Below are positions 33,626-45,013 of a stretch of DNA of 64,000 bases, in pieces. The notes beneath the pieces were generated by a model, which saw only the letters and a list, made by a program, of their open reading frames with translations, was not told the origin of the DNA and ran no database searches. Source of the stretch: Rhinopithecus roxellana (Eukaryota; Chordata; Mammalia; Primates; Cercopithecidae); assembly GCF_007565055.1 (NCBI RefSeq), contig NC_044565.1, positions 46,945,711 to 47,009,710 on the forward strand. The letters are read 5' to 3'. The position numbers and the translations under genes are program-made. How positions within the stretch are numbered: the first letter of the stretch is position 1; the number at the start of each line of letters is the position of its first letter.

Positions 33626-33784
33626 GAGCTAGAGTTAAAGGACACATTATGTAAAGAAATACAAAGATAAGAATGACAGCTGATTTCTTGTTAGAAATAA
33701 TGCAAGCCAGAAGACAATGAAGTGGCAAAAAGGAATAAATCTTAACCTACACCCAGCAAAAGTAGCCTTCAAAAATGAAGATGA

Positions 33785-34083
33785 GGCCAGGTGTGGTGGC
33801 TGATGCCTGTAATCCCAGCACCTTGGAAGGCTGAGGTGGGCAGATTAACTGAGGTTAGGAGTTCGAGATCAGCCTGGCCAACATGGCGAAATCCTGTCTT
33901 TACTAAAAAAATACAAAAATTAGCCGGGTGTGGTGGCACACACCTGTAGTCCTAGCTACTCAGGAGGCTAAGGCAGGAGAATCACATGAACCTGGCGGGC
34001 AGTGGTTGCAGTGAGCCAAGATCACACCACTGCACTACAGCCTGGGCAACAGAGAGATGCCATCTCAAAAAAAAAAAAAAAAA
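33785..34083 (+). mobile_element. Alu SINE
   Basis: GGCCAGGTGTGGTGGCTGAT start and A-tail at 34067-34083, inside the L1. Confidence 0.92.
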
Positions 34084-35640
34084 GATGGAAGACTTTTTCA
34101 AAAATACAAAAGCTAAAAGTCATTACCAGCAGCAGACTTGCACTTCAGTTAGTTACATGAAGTCCTTGAAACAGAAAGAAATGCCACCAGATGGACATGA
34201 ATCTGGATCCACATAAGCAATCAAGAGCACGGGAAACAGGAACTGTGTGGGCTGATGTAGAAATGTTTGCTTAGTATTAAAATCTCTTTAAATGATAACT
34301 GACTGTTTAAAGTAAAAATGATAACAATGTATTGAGACATTGATAACATGTAGAAAAGTAATATACTTGACAGCAACAGGACAAAATTGGAGAGAAATGG
34401 AGCCTAATAAATGCTGTTAGGTTCTTACATCACTTATGAAGTGGGATAATATCATTTGAAAGTTGACGATGGTAAGTTAAGATAATACATAAACCCTAAA
34501 ATAATCACTAACAAATAGTAAAAACCATAATTAAGAATCCAACAAAAGTTGACAAAAGGAGATAAAGGTGAATTTAAAAATGCTCGATTAATGCAGAAGG
34601 AAAAAAAAAGAGAGAAGAAAAAGGGATTGAGAACAAAAGAGACAACAAACCAAACAGCAAGATGACAGATTTAAGCCTAACCATATACATCCTGTATTGT
34701 GTTAATGGTCTAAATCCCCCAATAAACAGGCAGGGATGTTCAGATGGAATAAAAACATGTGACCTAATAATATGATGCCTACAAGAAAAATCACAATAAA
34801 GACAAAAGAATAGGTAAAAAGTAAAAGGTTGAAAAAAGAAGTACCATGCTAACATGAATCAAAAGAAAGCTGGAGTGCCAATATTAATGTAAGTAGATTT
34901 TGGAGCAAGAATATTTCTAGGAACAAAGAGGGTCAATGATGATGGGATTGACTCGTCAAGAGGACATAATCCTAAATGTTTATGTTCCTAACTATAGAGC
35001 CTCAAAATACTCTTGGGTATTTTGAGAGAAATAAAAATGTATGTCCAAACAAAGACTTGTACATGAATGTTCACAGCAGTTTTATCTGTAATAGCTCAAA
35101 CCTGCAAACAACCCCAATGCCCATCAAAAGGTAGTACATCCATACAATGATAACTACTAGGCAGTGAAAAAGGAATAAATACTGATACATGCAACAACAT
35201 GTCAAAGCAGTTACATGCGGTGGAAGATGACAAAGAAGAGAGCATACTGCTTGAGCCCTTTTATGTAAAATTTTACAAAACACAAACTAATCTACAGTGA
35301 AAGAGGTAGATGTATGGTTCCTTAGGAATGTGGCAGATTGTGCAGAGACAGGTGGGAGGGGAACAGGAGGGCAAGGAGACTTCTGGCACCAGTGGAAAGT
35401 GCACTACCTTAATTGTGATGGTCATGGGTGTGTACATACAAGACTTATCAAAATATATGCTTTAAAAGTGTGTGGTTTATTGCCTTTCAATTTTCCTTCC
35501 ATAAAGTTGACACACTTGGAGAGACAGAAACATCAGGGCAAGGGCAGGAAGATATCCATCCAAATGTTAACAAAAACACACAGAGTAGTAGGTGTGGGGA
35601 ACATGAAGACAGAGAGGACAATAGAAAAGCTTACATGCTG

Positions 35641-35935
35641 AGGCTGGCGCAGTGGCTCAGGCCTGTAATCCCAGCACTTTGGGAAGTTGGGGCGGGCAAA
35701 TCACTAGAGGTCAAGAGTTCGAGACTAGCCTGGCCAACATGGTGAAACCACATCTCTACTAAAAATACAACAATTAACCGGGCGTGGTGGCTCGTGCCTG
35801 TAATCCCAGCTACTCAGGAGGCCAAGGCAGGAAAATTGCTTGATCCTGGGAGGTGGAGGTTGCCGTGAGCTGAGATCGTGCCATTGCACTCCAGCCTGGG
35901 TGATAAGAGTGAAACTCCGTCTCAAAAAAAAAAAA
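35641..35935 (+). mobile_element. Alu SINE
   Basis: AGGCTGGCGCAGTGGCTCAG start and A-tail before GGTTATAAGCC. Confidence 0.92.
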
Positions 35936-36668
35936 GGTTATAAGCCGAGCAGAACATGAGATGATGAACTAAACCCTCTTATCGCATCGGCAATCTCATC
36001 AATGACTGTAACAATCCTGCTAAACAAAAGATGGGTGTTTGGACTGGATTTAAAATATAAGCCAAACGGCTATACATCATTTACAAGAAATAGACTGGAT
36101 GGATGAAGGAGGCAAATTCTAACCAAAGAGAAACAACGGCACCACAAACTCTAAAAGTTGACTTCAAGTCATTTTTTTTTAACTAAGTGCACGCTAAATG
36201 ATAAAAACTATAGTAGAGTGAATAATAAACCACCGACATACTCGTGTATCATCATCATGATCAAGTGCCGTGCACCCTTTACAACCACACGTGCTGTCCT
36301 CCATAAGAACTGCAGCGCGGCAGGTCTGTTTACACCAGCGTCACGTGCTGTCCTCCACACGAACCGCAGCGCAGCGCGTCTGTTTACACCGTGCACCCTT
36401 CACAGCTACACGTGCTGTCCTCCACACGAACCGCAGCGCGGCGGGTCTGTTTACACCGGCATCACCACAGACTTGTGACTACAGTGTTGTACACAACCAT
36501 ACTAGGTCATATAAAATTTTCAGCTCCATTATAATCTATGAGACTACTCATATATGCAGCGTGCTGCTGACTGAAATGTTCTGTGGCACATGACTGTATT
36601 ATAAAGACACCTATCTACCCAAACTAATCCATAATTCAACACAATTCTAGTCAAAATCCCAACAGAGT
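35936..36668. repeat. Unassigned repeat region with CpG-rich triplication and L1 end
   Basis: AT-rich DNA. 36270-36460 carries three copies of a block containing ACGTGCTGTCCTCC, GAACCGCAGCG and GTCTGTTTACACC; copies differ in length. About 36600-36668 reads as sense L1 ORF2 (CCATAATTCAACACAATTC). Confidence 0.6.
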
Positions 36669-36990
36669 GGCCGGGAGCGGCGGCTCATGCCTGTAATCCC
36701 AGCACTTTGGGAGGCCGAGATGGGCGGATCACTAGGTTAAGAGATTGAGACCGTCCTGGCCAACATGGTGAAACCTCGTCACTACTAAAAATACAAAAAT
36801 TAGCCGGGTGTGGTGGCGGGCGCCTGTAGTCCCAGCTACTTGGGAGGCTGAGGCAGGAGAATCGCCTGAATCCGGGAAGCAGAGGTTGCAGTAAACTGAG
36901 ATCGCGCCACTGCACTCCAGCCTGAGTGACAGAGCGAGACTCCGTCTCAAAAAAAAAAAAAAAAAAAAACAGAAAGAAAGAAAGAAAAAA
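36669..36990 (+). mobile_element. Alu SINE with (GAAA)n tail
   Basis: GGCCGGGAGCGGCGGCTCATG start; tail AGAAAGAAAGAAAGAAAAAA. Flanks CCCAACAGAGT and TCCAACAGAGC give the target-site duplication in L1 sequence. Confidence 0.93.
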
Positions 36991-37649
36991 AAACTCCAAC
37001 AGAGCTTCTCATGGAAGTCCTGGCCCCAATAGCCCCACATCACCCCAGAATTCCTGAGACATTTTTGAAAAGAGATGGACACTCCAGTCCCCAGAGAGTG
37101 GGCACTGAGCCATGGGTGACAGGGCAGGGCTAAGGCCAGACCCACGGCCTCTCCGAAACCAATTCTCTGAGAAGTTCCGTGCAGACCCGAAGCTGTCCGT
37201 TCTGCTCAGTGAGAGGAAACAGGAGATTCTAGTGCTGCAGCACAGCACAGGCTCTTGAGGGAGAGTTATAAATCTGGCTTCGACTTGTGCAAGATGAGCT
37301 CCTGCCAGTTTCTGGTTGGGAGAAGCTGTTCTCCAGAGGGACCATAGGATTTAACTGCCGTCAGTATTTGCAGCAAACCAATAGGTTTGTTTTTCACTTA
37401 TTTCATTTAAACCATAAACCAGATGCTGCAGTCACCTTTCCACAGGAGCTCCACCTGTACACGTCACAAACGTCCTTTATTCCTTAACCTCCACAACAGT
37501 CTAAATTCTGTACCTTTCCGTATCATCTCCTTTGGGAAATGCTGCTGGAGGGCAAGAACTCCTGGCCTGCTCTGGTGTGTGCTTAACTGCAGGCATGAGA
37601 CTGCTCACATGGGTCTCATGGATCACATGAAAGTCCACACGGAGGTTCC
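36991..37649. other. Intronic sequence, no feature seen
   Basis: Mixed composition; no coding frame or named repeat recognised beyond a short L1-like start. Confidence 0.5.
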
Positions 37650-37917
37650 CCGCTCTGTCGCCCAGGCTGGAGTGCAATGGTGCCATCTCCACTCACTGCA
37701 AGCTCCACCTCCCGGGTTCACGTCATTCTCCTGCCTCAGCCTCCCGTGTAGCTGGGACTACAGGCGCCCGCCACCACGCCCAGCTAAATTTTGTATTTTT
37801 AGTAGAGACGGGGTTTCACCATGTTAGCCAGGATGGTCTCGATCTCCTGACCTCGTGATCCACCTGTCTCGGCTGCTCAAAGTGCTGGGATTACAGGCGT
37901 GAGCCACCACGCCCGGC
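37650..37917 (-). mobile_element. Alu SINE lacking its A-tail end
   Basis: Antisense AluY-like, complete at its 5' end (CCACGCCCGGC) but starting on the plus strand at CCGCTCTGTCGCCCAGG, so the T-run and GAGACGGAGTCT are absent. GGTTCC occurs immediately on both sides. Confidence 0.9.
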
Positions 37918-38588
37918 GGTTCCTCTGGTTTTCAAATGCACACAGATGCTGCTGTGACGACCGGAATACACACTTGAGGACAGTTCAACACGGGACCAGC
38001 CAGTGTAATGAACCACACTGATAGACTGAGGGGAGGACCACATGATCATCTCAACTGATGCAGAAAAGGCATTTGACAAAATCCACATGATAAAACCACT
38101 GAGAACACAGGGAGTATCAAGGAACCTGCTCAACAGAAAAGACTGGAAGCTTTCCCCCTGAGATCAGGGCAGAACAAGGAAGCCCCTTTCACCACTGCCA
38201 TTCAACATTACACTGGAAATCCTACGCAGAGCAATCAGTTGAGAAGAAAAAGGCATCCAAATTGGAAAGGAAGATGTAAGACAATCACTAACCACAGATG
38301 ACACAGTCCTATATATAGAAAATCCCAGAGAATGTAAAAGAAGGTTACTACAGCTAACACAGAAATTCAGCAAAGTTGCACAATGCAAGAACTACACACA
38401 ATCAGTTATGTTTCCATACACCATAATGGACAATCCAGAAACAAACAAAAAAATTCCACTTACAACAGCATGGAAAAGAAGAACATATCTAGGAACAAAC
38501 TTTACCAGGGAGGTGAAAGGACCGCACGCTAAGAAAAATCAGACATGAACAAATGAAAGGCACCCTCTGTTCATGGGCTAGAAAATGA

Positions 38589-38880
38589 GGCCGGCGCGGT
38601 GGCTCCCGCCTGTAGTCCCAGCACTTTGGGGGCCCAAGGCGGGCGGATCACGAGATCAGGAGATCGAGATCATCCTGGCGAACACGGTGAAACCCCGTCT
38701 CTACTAAAAGACAAAAAACTAGCCAGGCGAGGTGGCGGGCGCCTGTAGTCCCAGCTACTTGGGAGGCTGAGGCAGGAGAATGGCGGGAACCCAGGAGGCA
38801 GGGCTTGTGGTGAGCCTAGATCGCGCCACTGCACTCCAGCCTGGGCGACAGAGTGAGACTCCATCTCAAAAAAAAAAAAA
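38589..38880 (+). mobile_element. AluY-type SINE
   Basis: GGCCGGCGCGGTGGCTCCCG, CCAGGCGAGGTGGCGGGCG; A-tail ends at 38880, inside L1. Confidence 0.93.
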
Positions 38881-39198
38881 TTATATTGCTTGGATGAAAT
38901 ACCACCTTACAGATCCAACACAATCCCCCACACAGATCCAAAATTCCAAAAGCTCTCTTTTCGTTGTTGTTGTTGTTAAAAGAAGTGAAAAGCCAATCCC
39001 CAAATTCATATGGAACTGCAAGGGGCTCCAAATAGCCAAAACAACCTTGAAAAATGAGAATAAAGCTCGAAGACTCACACTTTCCAGTTTCAAAATGTAT
39101 TACAGAGCTACAGTGATCAAAACAATGTGGTACTGGCATATGGATCAATGCAAATCAATTGAGAGGCCAAGAAATAAACCCAAATCTACGACTAGTCT

Positions 39199-39201
39199 AT
39201 A

Positions 39202-39223
<22 letters not shown>
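39199..39223. repeat. (TA)n microsatellite
   Basis: About 12 TA units next to the T-run of an antisense Alu; TATATATATATT also appears after that Alu, so the element inserted in the TA repeat. Confidence 0.9.
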
Positions 39224-39241
<18 letters not shown>

Positions 39242-39525
39242 TGGAGACGGAGTCTGGCTCTGTCGCCAGGGCTGGAGTGCAGTGGCCGGATCTCAGCTCA
39301 CTGCAAGCTCCGCCTCCCGGGTTCCCGCCATTCTCCTGCCTCAGCCTCCTGAGTAGCTGGGACTACAGGCGCCTGCCACCTCGCCCGGCTAGATTTTTGT
39401 ATTTTTTGGTAGAGACGGGGTTTCACCGTGTTAGCCAGGATGGTCTCGATCTCCTGACCTCATGATCCGCCCGTCTCGGCCTCCCAAAGTGCTGGGATTA
39501 CAGGCTTGAGCCACCGCGCCCGGCC
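39224..39525 (-). mobile_element. AluYRa-type SINE (antisense)
   Basis: T-run, GAGACGGAGTCTGGCTCTG, CCGGATCTCAGCTCACTGC and GGCTTGAGCCACCGCGCCCGG. TA-rich flanks on both sides. Confidence 0.95.
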
Positions 39526-39535
39526 TATATATATA

Positions 39536-39821
39536 TTTTGAGACAGAGTCTCGTTCTGTCACCTAGGCTGGGGAACAGTGGTGCGATCTCGGCTAACTGC
39601 AATCTCCACCTCCTGGCTTCAAGTGATTCTCCTGCCTCAACCACCCGAGTAGCTGGGATTAGAGGTGTGGACAACCACTCCCAGCTAATTTTGGTACTTT
39701 TAGTAGAGACAGGGTTCTGCCACATTGGCCAGGTAGTCTCAAACTCCTGTCCTCAAGTGTTCTGCCCTCCTTGGCCTCGAAAAGTGCTGGGATTACAGGT
39801 GTGTACCACCTTTCTTGGCCA
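39536..39821 (-). mobile_element. Alu SINE (antisense, older)
   Basis: TTTTGAGACAGAGTCTCGTTC start and CACCTTTCTTGGCC end; the AluYRa at 39224 sits at its A-tail. Confidence 0.92.
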
Positions 39822-39842
39822 AAAGTAAAAACTTTGTACTTT

Positions 39843-40152
39843 GGCCATGCACGCTGGCTCATGTCTGTAATCCCAGAGCTTTGGGAGGCATAGGGGGCAG
39901 AGTGCCTGGGCTCAGGAGTTGGAGAACAGCCTGGGGAACACAGTGAAACCCCCATCTCTACAAAAAAAATACAAAAATTAGTCACGTGTGGTGGCATGTG
40001 CCTGTAGTCCCAGCTATTTGGGGGGCTGAGGTGAGAGGGTCACTTGGGCCCAGGAGGCGGGGGCTGCAGTAAGCTAAGATTGCACCACTGCACTCCAGCC
40101 CCAGAGACAGAGACACTGTCTCAAAAACAAACAAAACAAAAACAACAAAAAC
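39843..40152 (+). mobile_element. Alu SINE
   Basis: GGCCATGCACGCTGGCTCAT start; tail CAAACAAAACAAAAACAAC. Confidence 0.92.
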
Positions 40153-40192
40153 CTTTGTTTTTCAAATGATACTATCAAGAAAGTGAAAAAAG

Positions 40193-40475
40193 GGGCCTGT
40201 AATCCCAACACTTTGGAGGCTGAGGTGGGTGGATCACGAGGTCAGGAGATCGAGACAATCCTGACTAACATGGTGAAACCCCGTCTCTACTAGAAATACA
40301 AAAAATTAGCCGGGCATGGTGGTGGGTACCTGCAGTTCCAGCTACCAGGGAGGCTGAGGCAGGAGAGTGGTGTAAACCTGGGAGGCGGAGCCTGCAGTGA
40401 GCCGAGATGGCGCCATTGCACTCCGGCCCGGGCAACAGAGTGAGACTCCGTCTCAAAAAAAAAAAAAAAGAAAAA
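40193..40475 (+). mobile_element. 5'-truncated AluY with clear target-site duplication
   Basis: Starts at GGGCCTGTAATCCCAACAC, lacking about 20 bp of Alu. AAGAAAGTGAAAAAAGG at 40178-40194 is repeated at 40478-40494, showing 5'-truncated retrotransposition. Confidence 0.93.
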
Positions 40476-40655
40476 AGAAGAAAGTGAAAAAAGGCTCAAT
40501 GTCATTAGTCATTAAGGAAATGCAAACCAAAACTACAATGAGACATTTCACAGCGGCTACAATAGCTAAAAGAAATCTAAAAAGGAAAGTAAGTAGTGTT
40601 GGTAAGGCTGTGGATAACTTTGAACCCTCATATTTGCTGGTGGGATGTGAAATAC

Positions 40656-41942
40656 AGGCCCTGGTCCTCCCTGTGCCCACCTTCTGCACTGCACCCACGC
40701 CACACCCGAGCCTCCACTGCTCACTCTGCCCTGAATGCCGACGTCAATACCATCTTCCCGGTGTGCTCCAGTGGCTCCTCCACACCTGATTTGCCTCCTG
40801 CCCAGTCTGCAGCAGGCTCCATCCCTGGCCTCCCTTTCATCCTGCCAGGCTGGGTCCACAGGGTAAACCTGCTGCCCGCCTCCCTCTGTGCCTGCACCTC
40901 GGCAGGGTGGGATGGAAGCCTGCTGTCCTCTAAGCTCTGTGGTATGCTCTGAGTCCCTCTTCTGAAGCCTCAGATGAGCCCAACAGTCCAACAGGCTCCT
41001 TCCCACCTCTGCAGAAATCCCCTGGGCCTCAGCTCCCCTGGCAACCTCAGCCAAGCACCGAAACTCTGGTACTGGGGGAGACCAATCCCCTGCCTTTCTC
41101 TCCCTGGGGTCCAGCCTCTCCTCCATCCTCTCCGAGGAGCCTCTATCCGCCCCTGCAGCGGCCAGGCTTCTGTCTGCCCTGGACCACAGCCTGGGCTCTG
41201 GGAAGGCCCGGCCTCCTGTCCCTGGGCCAGAGTCTTACCTTCGCCATCCATGACCCCATGGGACCCCAGAGCACACCCTGTACCCGCCATGAGGCACCTG
41301 CCTTAGCTCTTCCCCACTGTCCTGCCCATCTGCCACCTGCCTCAGCCCTTCCCCACTGTCCTCTCTGGACTCGCTTCCTAAGGTGCACTCACCTGGGGGC
41401 CCTTGCGCTCTACCCTGACCTCTTCCTGCTTCTGAGGGCAGGGGTCTCCTTGGCTCCCACCAACATAGGCTGTGCTCCTTCAGAGCCACTGTGACTTGGG
41501 AGGGCCACCTCCAAGCCTGCTCAGACCCCTCAGCTGTGTCCACACTGATCTGCACCCCCCACCTGGGTCCCCCAGGTCCACACACCCCACACCTGCACCC
41601 AAATCCCCACATCTGCATCTACCATCAGCAGAGAGAGCTGGGTGAGCCCCTCAGACACTGCCCTCAGGAACCACCACCTGCCAGGGCTGGGCCAGCGAGG
41701 GGGAGGGTTGGAGGACCCAGAAACCTGAGGCTGAGCACCAGGCTGTGCTGCCCAGAGAGACAAGAAAGTGCTCACTGGGGACAGCAGCGGTGACTGCCAC
41801 AGCCAAGGACGAGGCTCTGGCCACTCGCAGGGACACTGAGTCCCCTGGGTCCCTGCCCACAGCCCTCACCCGACCCCACCCACCACCCTCACCAGTCCTG
41901 CTCTCACCTGGCCCCGCCCACAGCACCTGCCCCCGCCCTCAC
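40656..41942. other. ARHGAP39 intron adjoining the WW exon, single-copy
   Basis: C-rich DNA without Alu; a CCTTCCCCACTGTCC repeat occurs twice near 41308 and 41347. Open frames overlap on both strands, with no recognisable protein. Confidence 0.65.
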
Positions 41943-42374
41943 CTGCCGCTGTCCTCCTTCACGGCCCCATATGCCGCGGGCCGCCCGGTCCTCGCTGGCA
42001 ACTCCTGCGCCTTCTCGGCGTCGGGCTCGGGCTCCAGGGAGGAGCTGGTGCTGCCCTCGCGGCTGACGCTGCTGCCGCGCCCGGGGCTGCTCTCGGCTGA
42101 GGCGCGCGGGGATTCCGTGTTCTGTTTCAGTGTCTGCAGCTTGGCCAGCGGGATGATGTCGCAGCCCTGCGGCCGGTGCCACACCGTGCGCTGCGTGCTG
42201 GCGTTGTAGTAGTAGAAGCGGGACGTGTTGGGGTCGAACAGCTCCCACCACTGGTTCTCGCTGGTGCGCTTGATGCGGACGCCGGCCGGCGGGTCCCACA
42301 CGCACTCACCGGTGACCAGGTTGGCGTACATGCGCTCGCGGGTGCGCGGTTCGATGATCTCCACCCACTCCAAC
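41943..42374 (-). CDS. ARHGAP39: ARHGAP39 coding exon with tandem WW domains
   Basis: 432 bp, entered in phase 2 (first base G) and left in phase 2 (last bases AG). The acceptor is CTCTCCCCAG at 42375-42384 on the plus strand and the donor GTGAG is at 41938-41942. The peptide opens LEWVEIIEP. WW domain 1 covers about residues 1-31, with W3, W26 and the conserved proline in VWDPP. WW domain 2 covers about residues 41-70, with W42/W43, the aromatic run FYYYN and VWHRP. These domains bind proline-rich ligands; in this family they connect the GAP to Robo and other partners (established for Vilse). A Ser/Arg/Glu-rich tail follows (ESPRASAESSPGRGSS). The exon is very GC- and CpG-rich. The open frame continues upstream into intron sequence, but homology stops at the acceptor. 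Confidence 0.95.
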
Positions 42375-44707
42375 CTGGGGAGAGACAGCGTTAGGGCGGC
42401 TGGATCCACGGCGTCCGGGACCCGCGCCTCCCACCCCTGCAGACCCCGGCTCCAGCCCCGGCTGCAAAACCCAGAAATCCCGTCACAGAGGACAGCAAAC
42501 TCAAGCCCAGTCCGCCCCTGACTGCTGCGCTCCTGAGCACCCGCACCCAGGGAGGCCCCCGGAGCCTCCAGCACCCCAGGCTGGTGCAGCCCTCTGGGGG
42601 TCCTGGGCCCCACGCCAGGTGGGGACATACTGGTTGTGGTTGCAGGTTTCTGTCCTCACAGGCACCCAGGACACAACCCCACTGCCCACCGCTCCGTCCT
42701 GCAGGATCGTGGCAAGGGCCTGTGAGTCACCACTGCACACTTGCTCAACTGCACACCTGCTCAGTAGCCCCTCTGATGCAACTGGACCACCACCTCCACT
42801 CTGGGTCGGGTCTGGAGGGGCCTCAGGCCCAGCTAAGTGCTGCTGGGCTCCCAAGATGTGTTCTCCCAAGGGCCCCCAGAGCAGCAAGGCCAAGAGCCCA
42901 GCTGGCCCTCAGACCCTGCTGGAGGGCACAGTCTCTACCCCGCCCTCAGACCCCCGCTGGGCAGCACAGTCTCCACCCAGCCCTGAGAACCCCGCTGGGG
43001 GGCACAGTCTCCACCTAGCCCTCAGACCCCCGCTGGGCAGCACAGTCTCCACCCAACCCTGAGAACCCCGCTGGGGGGTACAGCTCCACCCAGCTCTCAG
43101 ACCCCCGCTGAGCGGCACAGCTACCACCCGGCCCTCAGAACCCCGCTGGAGGGCACAGCCTCCAACTCAGTAATGTTTCTCAGGCCTCTTCCACGTTTCT
43201 ACACAGAAATAAAAACTCTTAGAGGCACAGAGCACATCTCAGCAAAGCCACTGCCGGGAGGTGTCACCATGGGCCTGTGCATCCGTCTCTCAACCCTGTG
43301 ACAGGCCTGGTCCTCACCATCACCGGGTTGGTAAGGGGTCTTGTTTCCAGGGAAAAGGCACTAATCCCAGGGGCTCAGCAGAAGGAGAGGCGAGTGGTGA
43401 GGGCAGAAGGGCCAGCGGACAACAGGCCCAGACAGGCTAGTGGGGGCCGCCTGCGGCTCCCCCAGGTCAAGGACAGAAAGAGCCCCCCCCCCCCCCGGGT
43501 GGCCTGCACAGACTGGCTGCGGGGGCGACCTTTATCCCACATCCCACCCCTTGAAACCAGGCCAGGGGCACGGCAGCTCTGAAAACGGGCTGTGACGCGC
43601 AGCGCACCAGATCGTGCAGCACCAAGGATCCAGGCGGAGTCTGTCCGTGCCACCCCCTAGAGGCCAGCTGGGGAAGCCGGGCCCTCACCCAGTGGCAGCA
43701 GCCCCAGCAGCAGCCCTTCGGGTTCTGGATCTGTTTCTTGCTGAAGCAGATGAGCAGCTGAGAAACACGCCCCGCCACCCAAGCCCTCCTTCAGGCCCTG
43801 GCCACTGGGCGCAATTTGCCCCTCCGTGTTTGGGTGCCGCAGGCAGAACACACCGAGGGACACTCCATGTGGGGCCATGAGGTGGGTGTGCTCAGGGCCT
43901 TATGTGAGGAAGGAGCTGGCTCAGGGGTCTGGCCACAGGAGGAGAATGAGGCGAGGCGCCCGCACTGTGGGCTGAGCAGCTCAGGAGACAACCGTGGAGG
44001 CACAGGCCTAGGCGGGACTGGGTGCCCACCAGGGTTCCCCACTGCAGCATCCTGTATCGTCTCTCCGGCTACGAGGATCTCGTGGGGATTCCTTAAGGCC
44101 CATGACATCCTGTTTCTCTTCCACTTTCACCCACGACTTTCAGCATCGTGGACGCTTCTTGCCTGCATGCTCCACGGAGCTGGCCAGCACACAGTCTGCC
44201 CTTGCTGGCTGGAATTCTAAGAGTCGCACGATAAAGAATTTGTCATGCTGGCAGTGCTGTTGTGGGGGCGGTAGGTTACGGAGGTTTCTATTTTTCTGTA
44301 TTTTCCAAGTGTTCCACAATATTCACAAGATTGCTACTGTCATTTGAGAAAAAAAAAAACCACACATTATCTTCCTATAAAATGGTGCGTATTCCAAGTA
44401 TGACATGCAATGAATCTTTCCAAGTGTCCAGTTTTCAAGTTTTAAGGATTTAGTGGGCAATGTTTCCATGAAGTATCTGCACTCTGATACTGGCCTGTGC
44501 AGCACATCACTCAAGGGGATAAAAGGTATCTCCCTGCAGGGGTGTTTTAATTCAAATGCAAAGTTAATGACAAGGAAGGACAGTCACAGTTTATAATGAG
44601 ATAAAGTGATATAGCTTTATTTTTAGAAGTGGCATATGTGTTCATATGTATATAGTTGTGTAGAAAGTTACTGGAAGTCTAAAGCCAAATATTAAAAGAG
44701 GTTACCT
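42375..44707. other. ARHGAP39 intron upstream of the WW exon
   Basis: GC-rich near the exon. Holds a minisatellite (42906-43172) and a poly-C run (about 43487-43497). From about 44240 to 44360 it carries an old L1-3'-end-like stretch (TACGGAGGTTTCTATTTTTC, CTGTATTTTCCAAGTGTTCC). The N-terminal exon of ARHGAP39 was not found here. Confidence 0.6.
42906..43172. repeat. Minisatellite, about 7 units of 38/39 bp in a dimeric pattern
   Basis: Alternating units with CAGACCCCCGCTGGGCAGCAC and GAGAACCCCGCTGGGGGGCAC, each followed by AGTCTCCACC; two-unit period about 77 bp. G-rich on the ARHGAP39 strand. Confidence 0.92.
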
Positions 44708-44991
44708 GGCTGGGCACAGTGGCTCATGCCTGTAATCTCAGCACTTTGGGAAGCCAAGGTGGGCGGATCACTTGAACTTAGGAGTTTGAGACCAGCCTGG
44801 GCAACATGGTGAAACCTCATCTCTACAAAAAATACAAAAATTAGCCAGGCATGGTGGGTGCACCTCTGGTCCTAGCTACTCAGGGAGCTGAGGTGGGAGG
44901 ATGGCTTGAGCCTGGGAAACAGAGGTTGCAGTGAGCTGAGATCGCACCACTACACTCCAGCCTGGGTGACAGAGAAAGATGTGTCTACACA
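44708..44991 (+). mobile_element. Alu SINE
   Basis: GGCTGGGCACAGTGGCTCAT start; ends in a (CA)n tract in place of a plain A-tail. Confidence 0.93.
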
Positions 44992-45013
44992 CACACACAC
45001 ACGCACACACACA
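44992..45013. repeat. (CA)n microsatellite at Alu tail
   Basis: CACACACACACACACGCACAC run of about 11 units at the 3' end of the Alu; a likely length polymorphism. Confidence 0.92.

Larger units (their letters stand above)
30490..35480 (+). mobile_element. Old LINE-1, long sense fragment split by many Alus
   Basis: Collinear L1 pieces lie between Alus: TCAAAAAGCTAGAGAAATGAC (30591 and 30672), GACTGAAAATTTCTCAAACGTG (about 32563), AATGCAAGCCAGAAGACAATG (about 33699), TTCAAAAATGAAGATGA (about 33770), CATTACCAGCAGCAGACTTG (34119), CCATGCTAACATGAATCAAAA (34843), TCGTCAAGAGGACATAATCC (34952), then a jump to a 3' end (CACAGCAGTTTTATCTGTAAT, 35071 on). Inactive and highly decayed. Confidence 0.8.
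37925..40655 (+). mobile_element. LINE-1 ORF2 region split by five Alus
   Basis: Sense L1: GCAGAAAAGGCATTTGACAAA (38060 on), TCACCACTGCCATTCAACATT (38190 on), ATGGACAATCCAGAAACAAAC (about 38425), ATATGGAACTGCAAGGGGCTC (about 39008), TACAGAGCTACAGTGATCAA, and after the Alus GAAATGCAAACCAAAACTACAATG (40517 on). It carries stops and is inactive. Confidence 0.9.

Noticed and set aside
42375..42628. N-terminal extension MSPPGVGPRTPRG... of the WW exon frame
   Set aside because: A good acceptor (CTCTCCCCAG) lies just before LEWVE, and ARHGAP39 similarity stops there; this is intronic. An alternative first exon cannot be fully excluded without transcript data.
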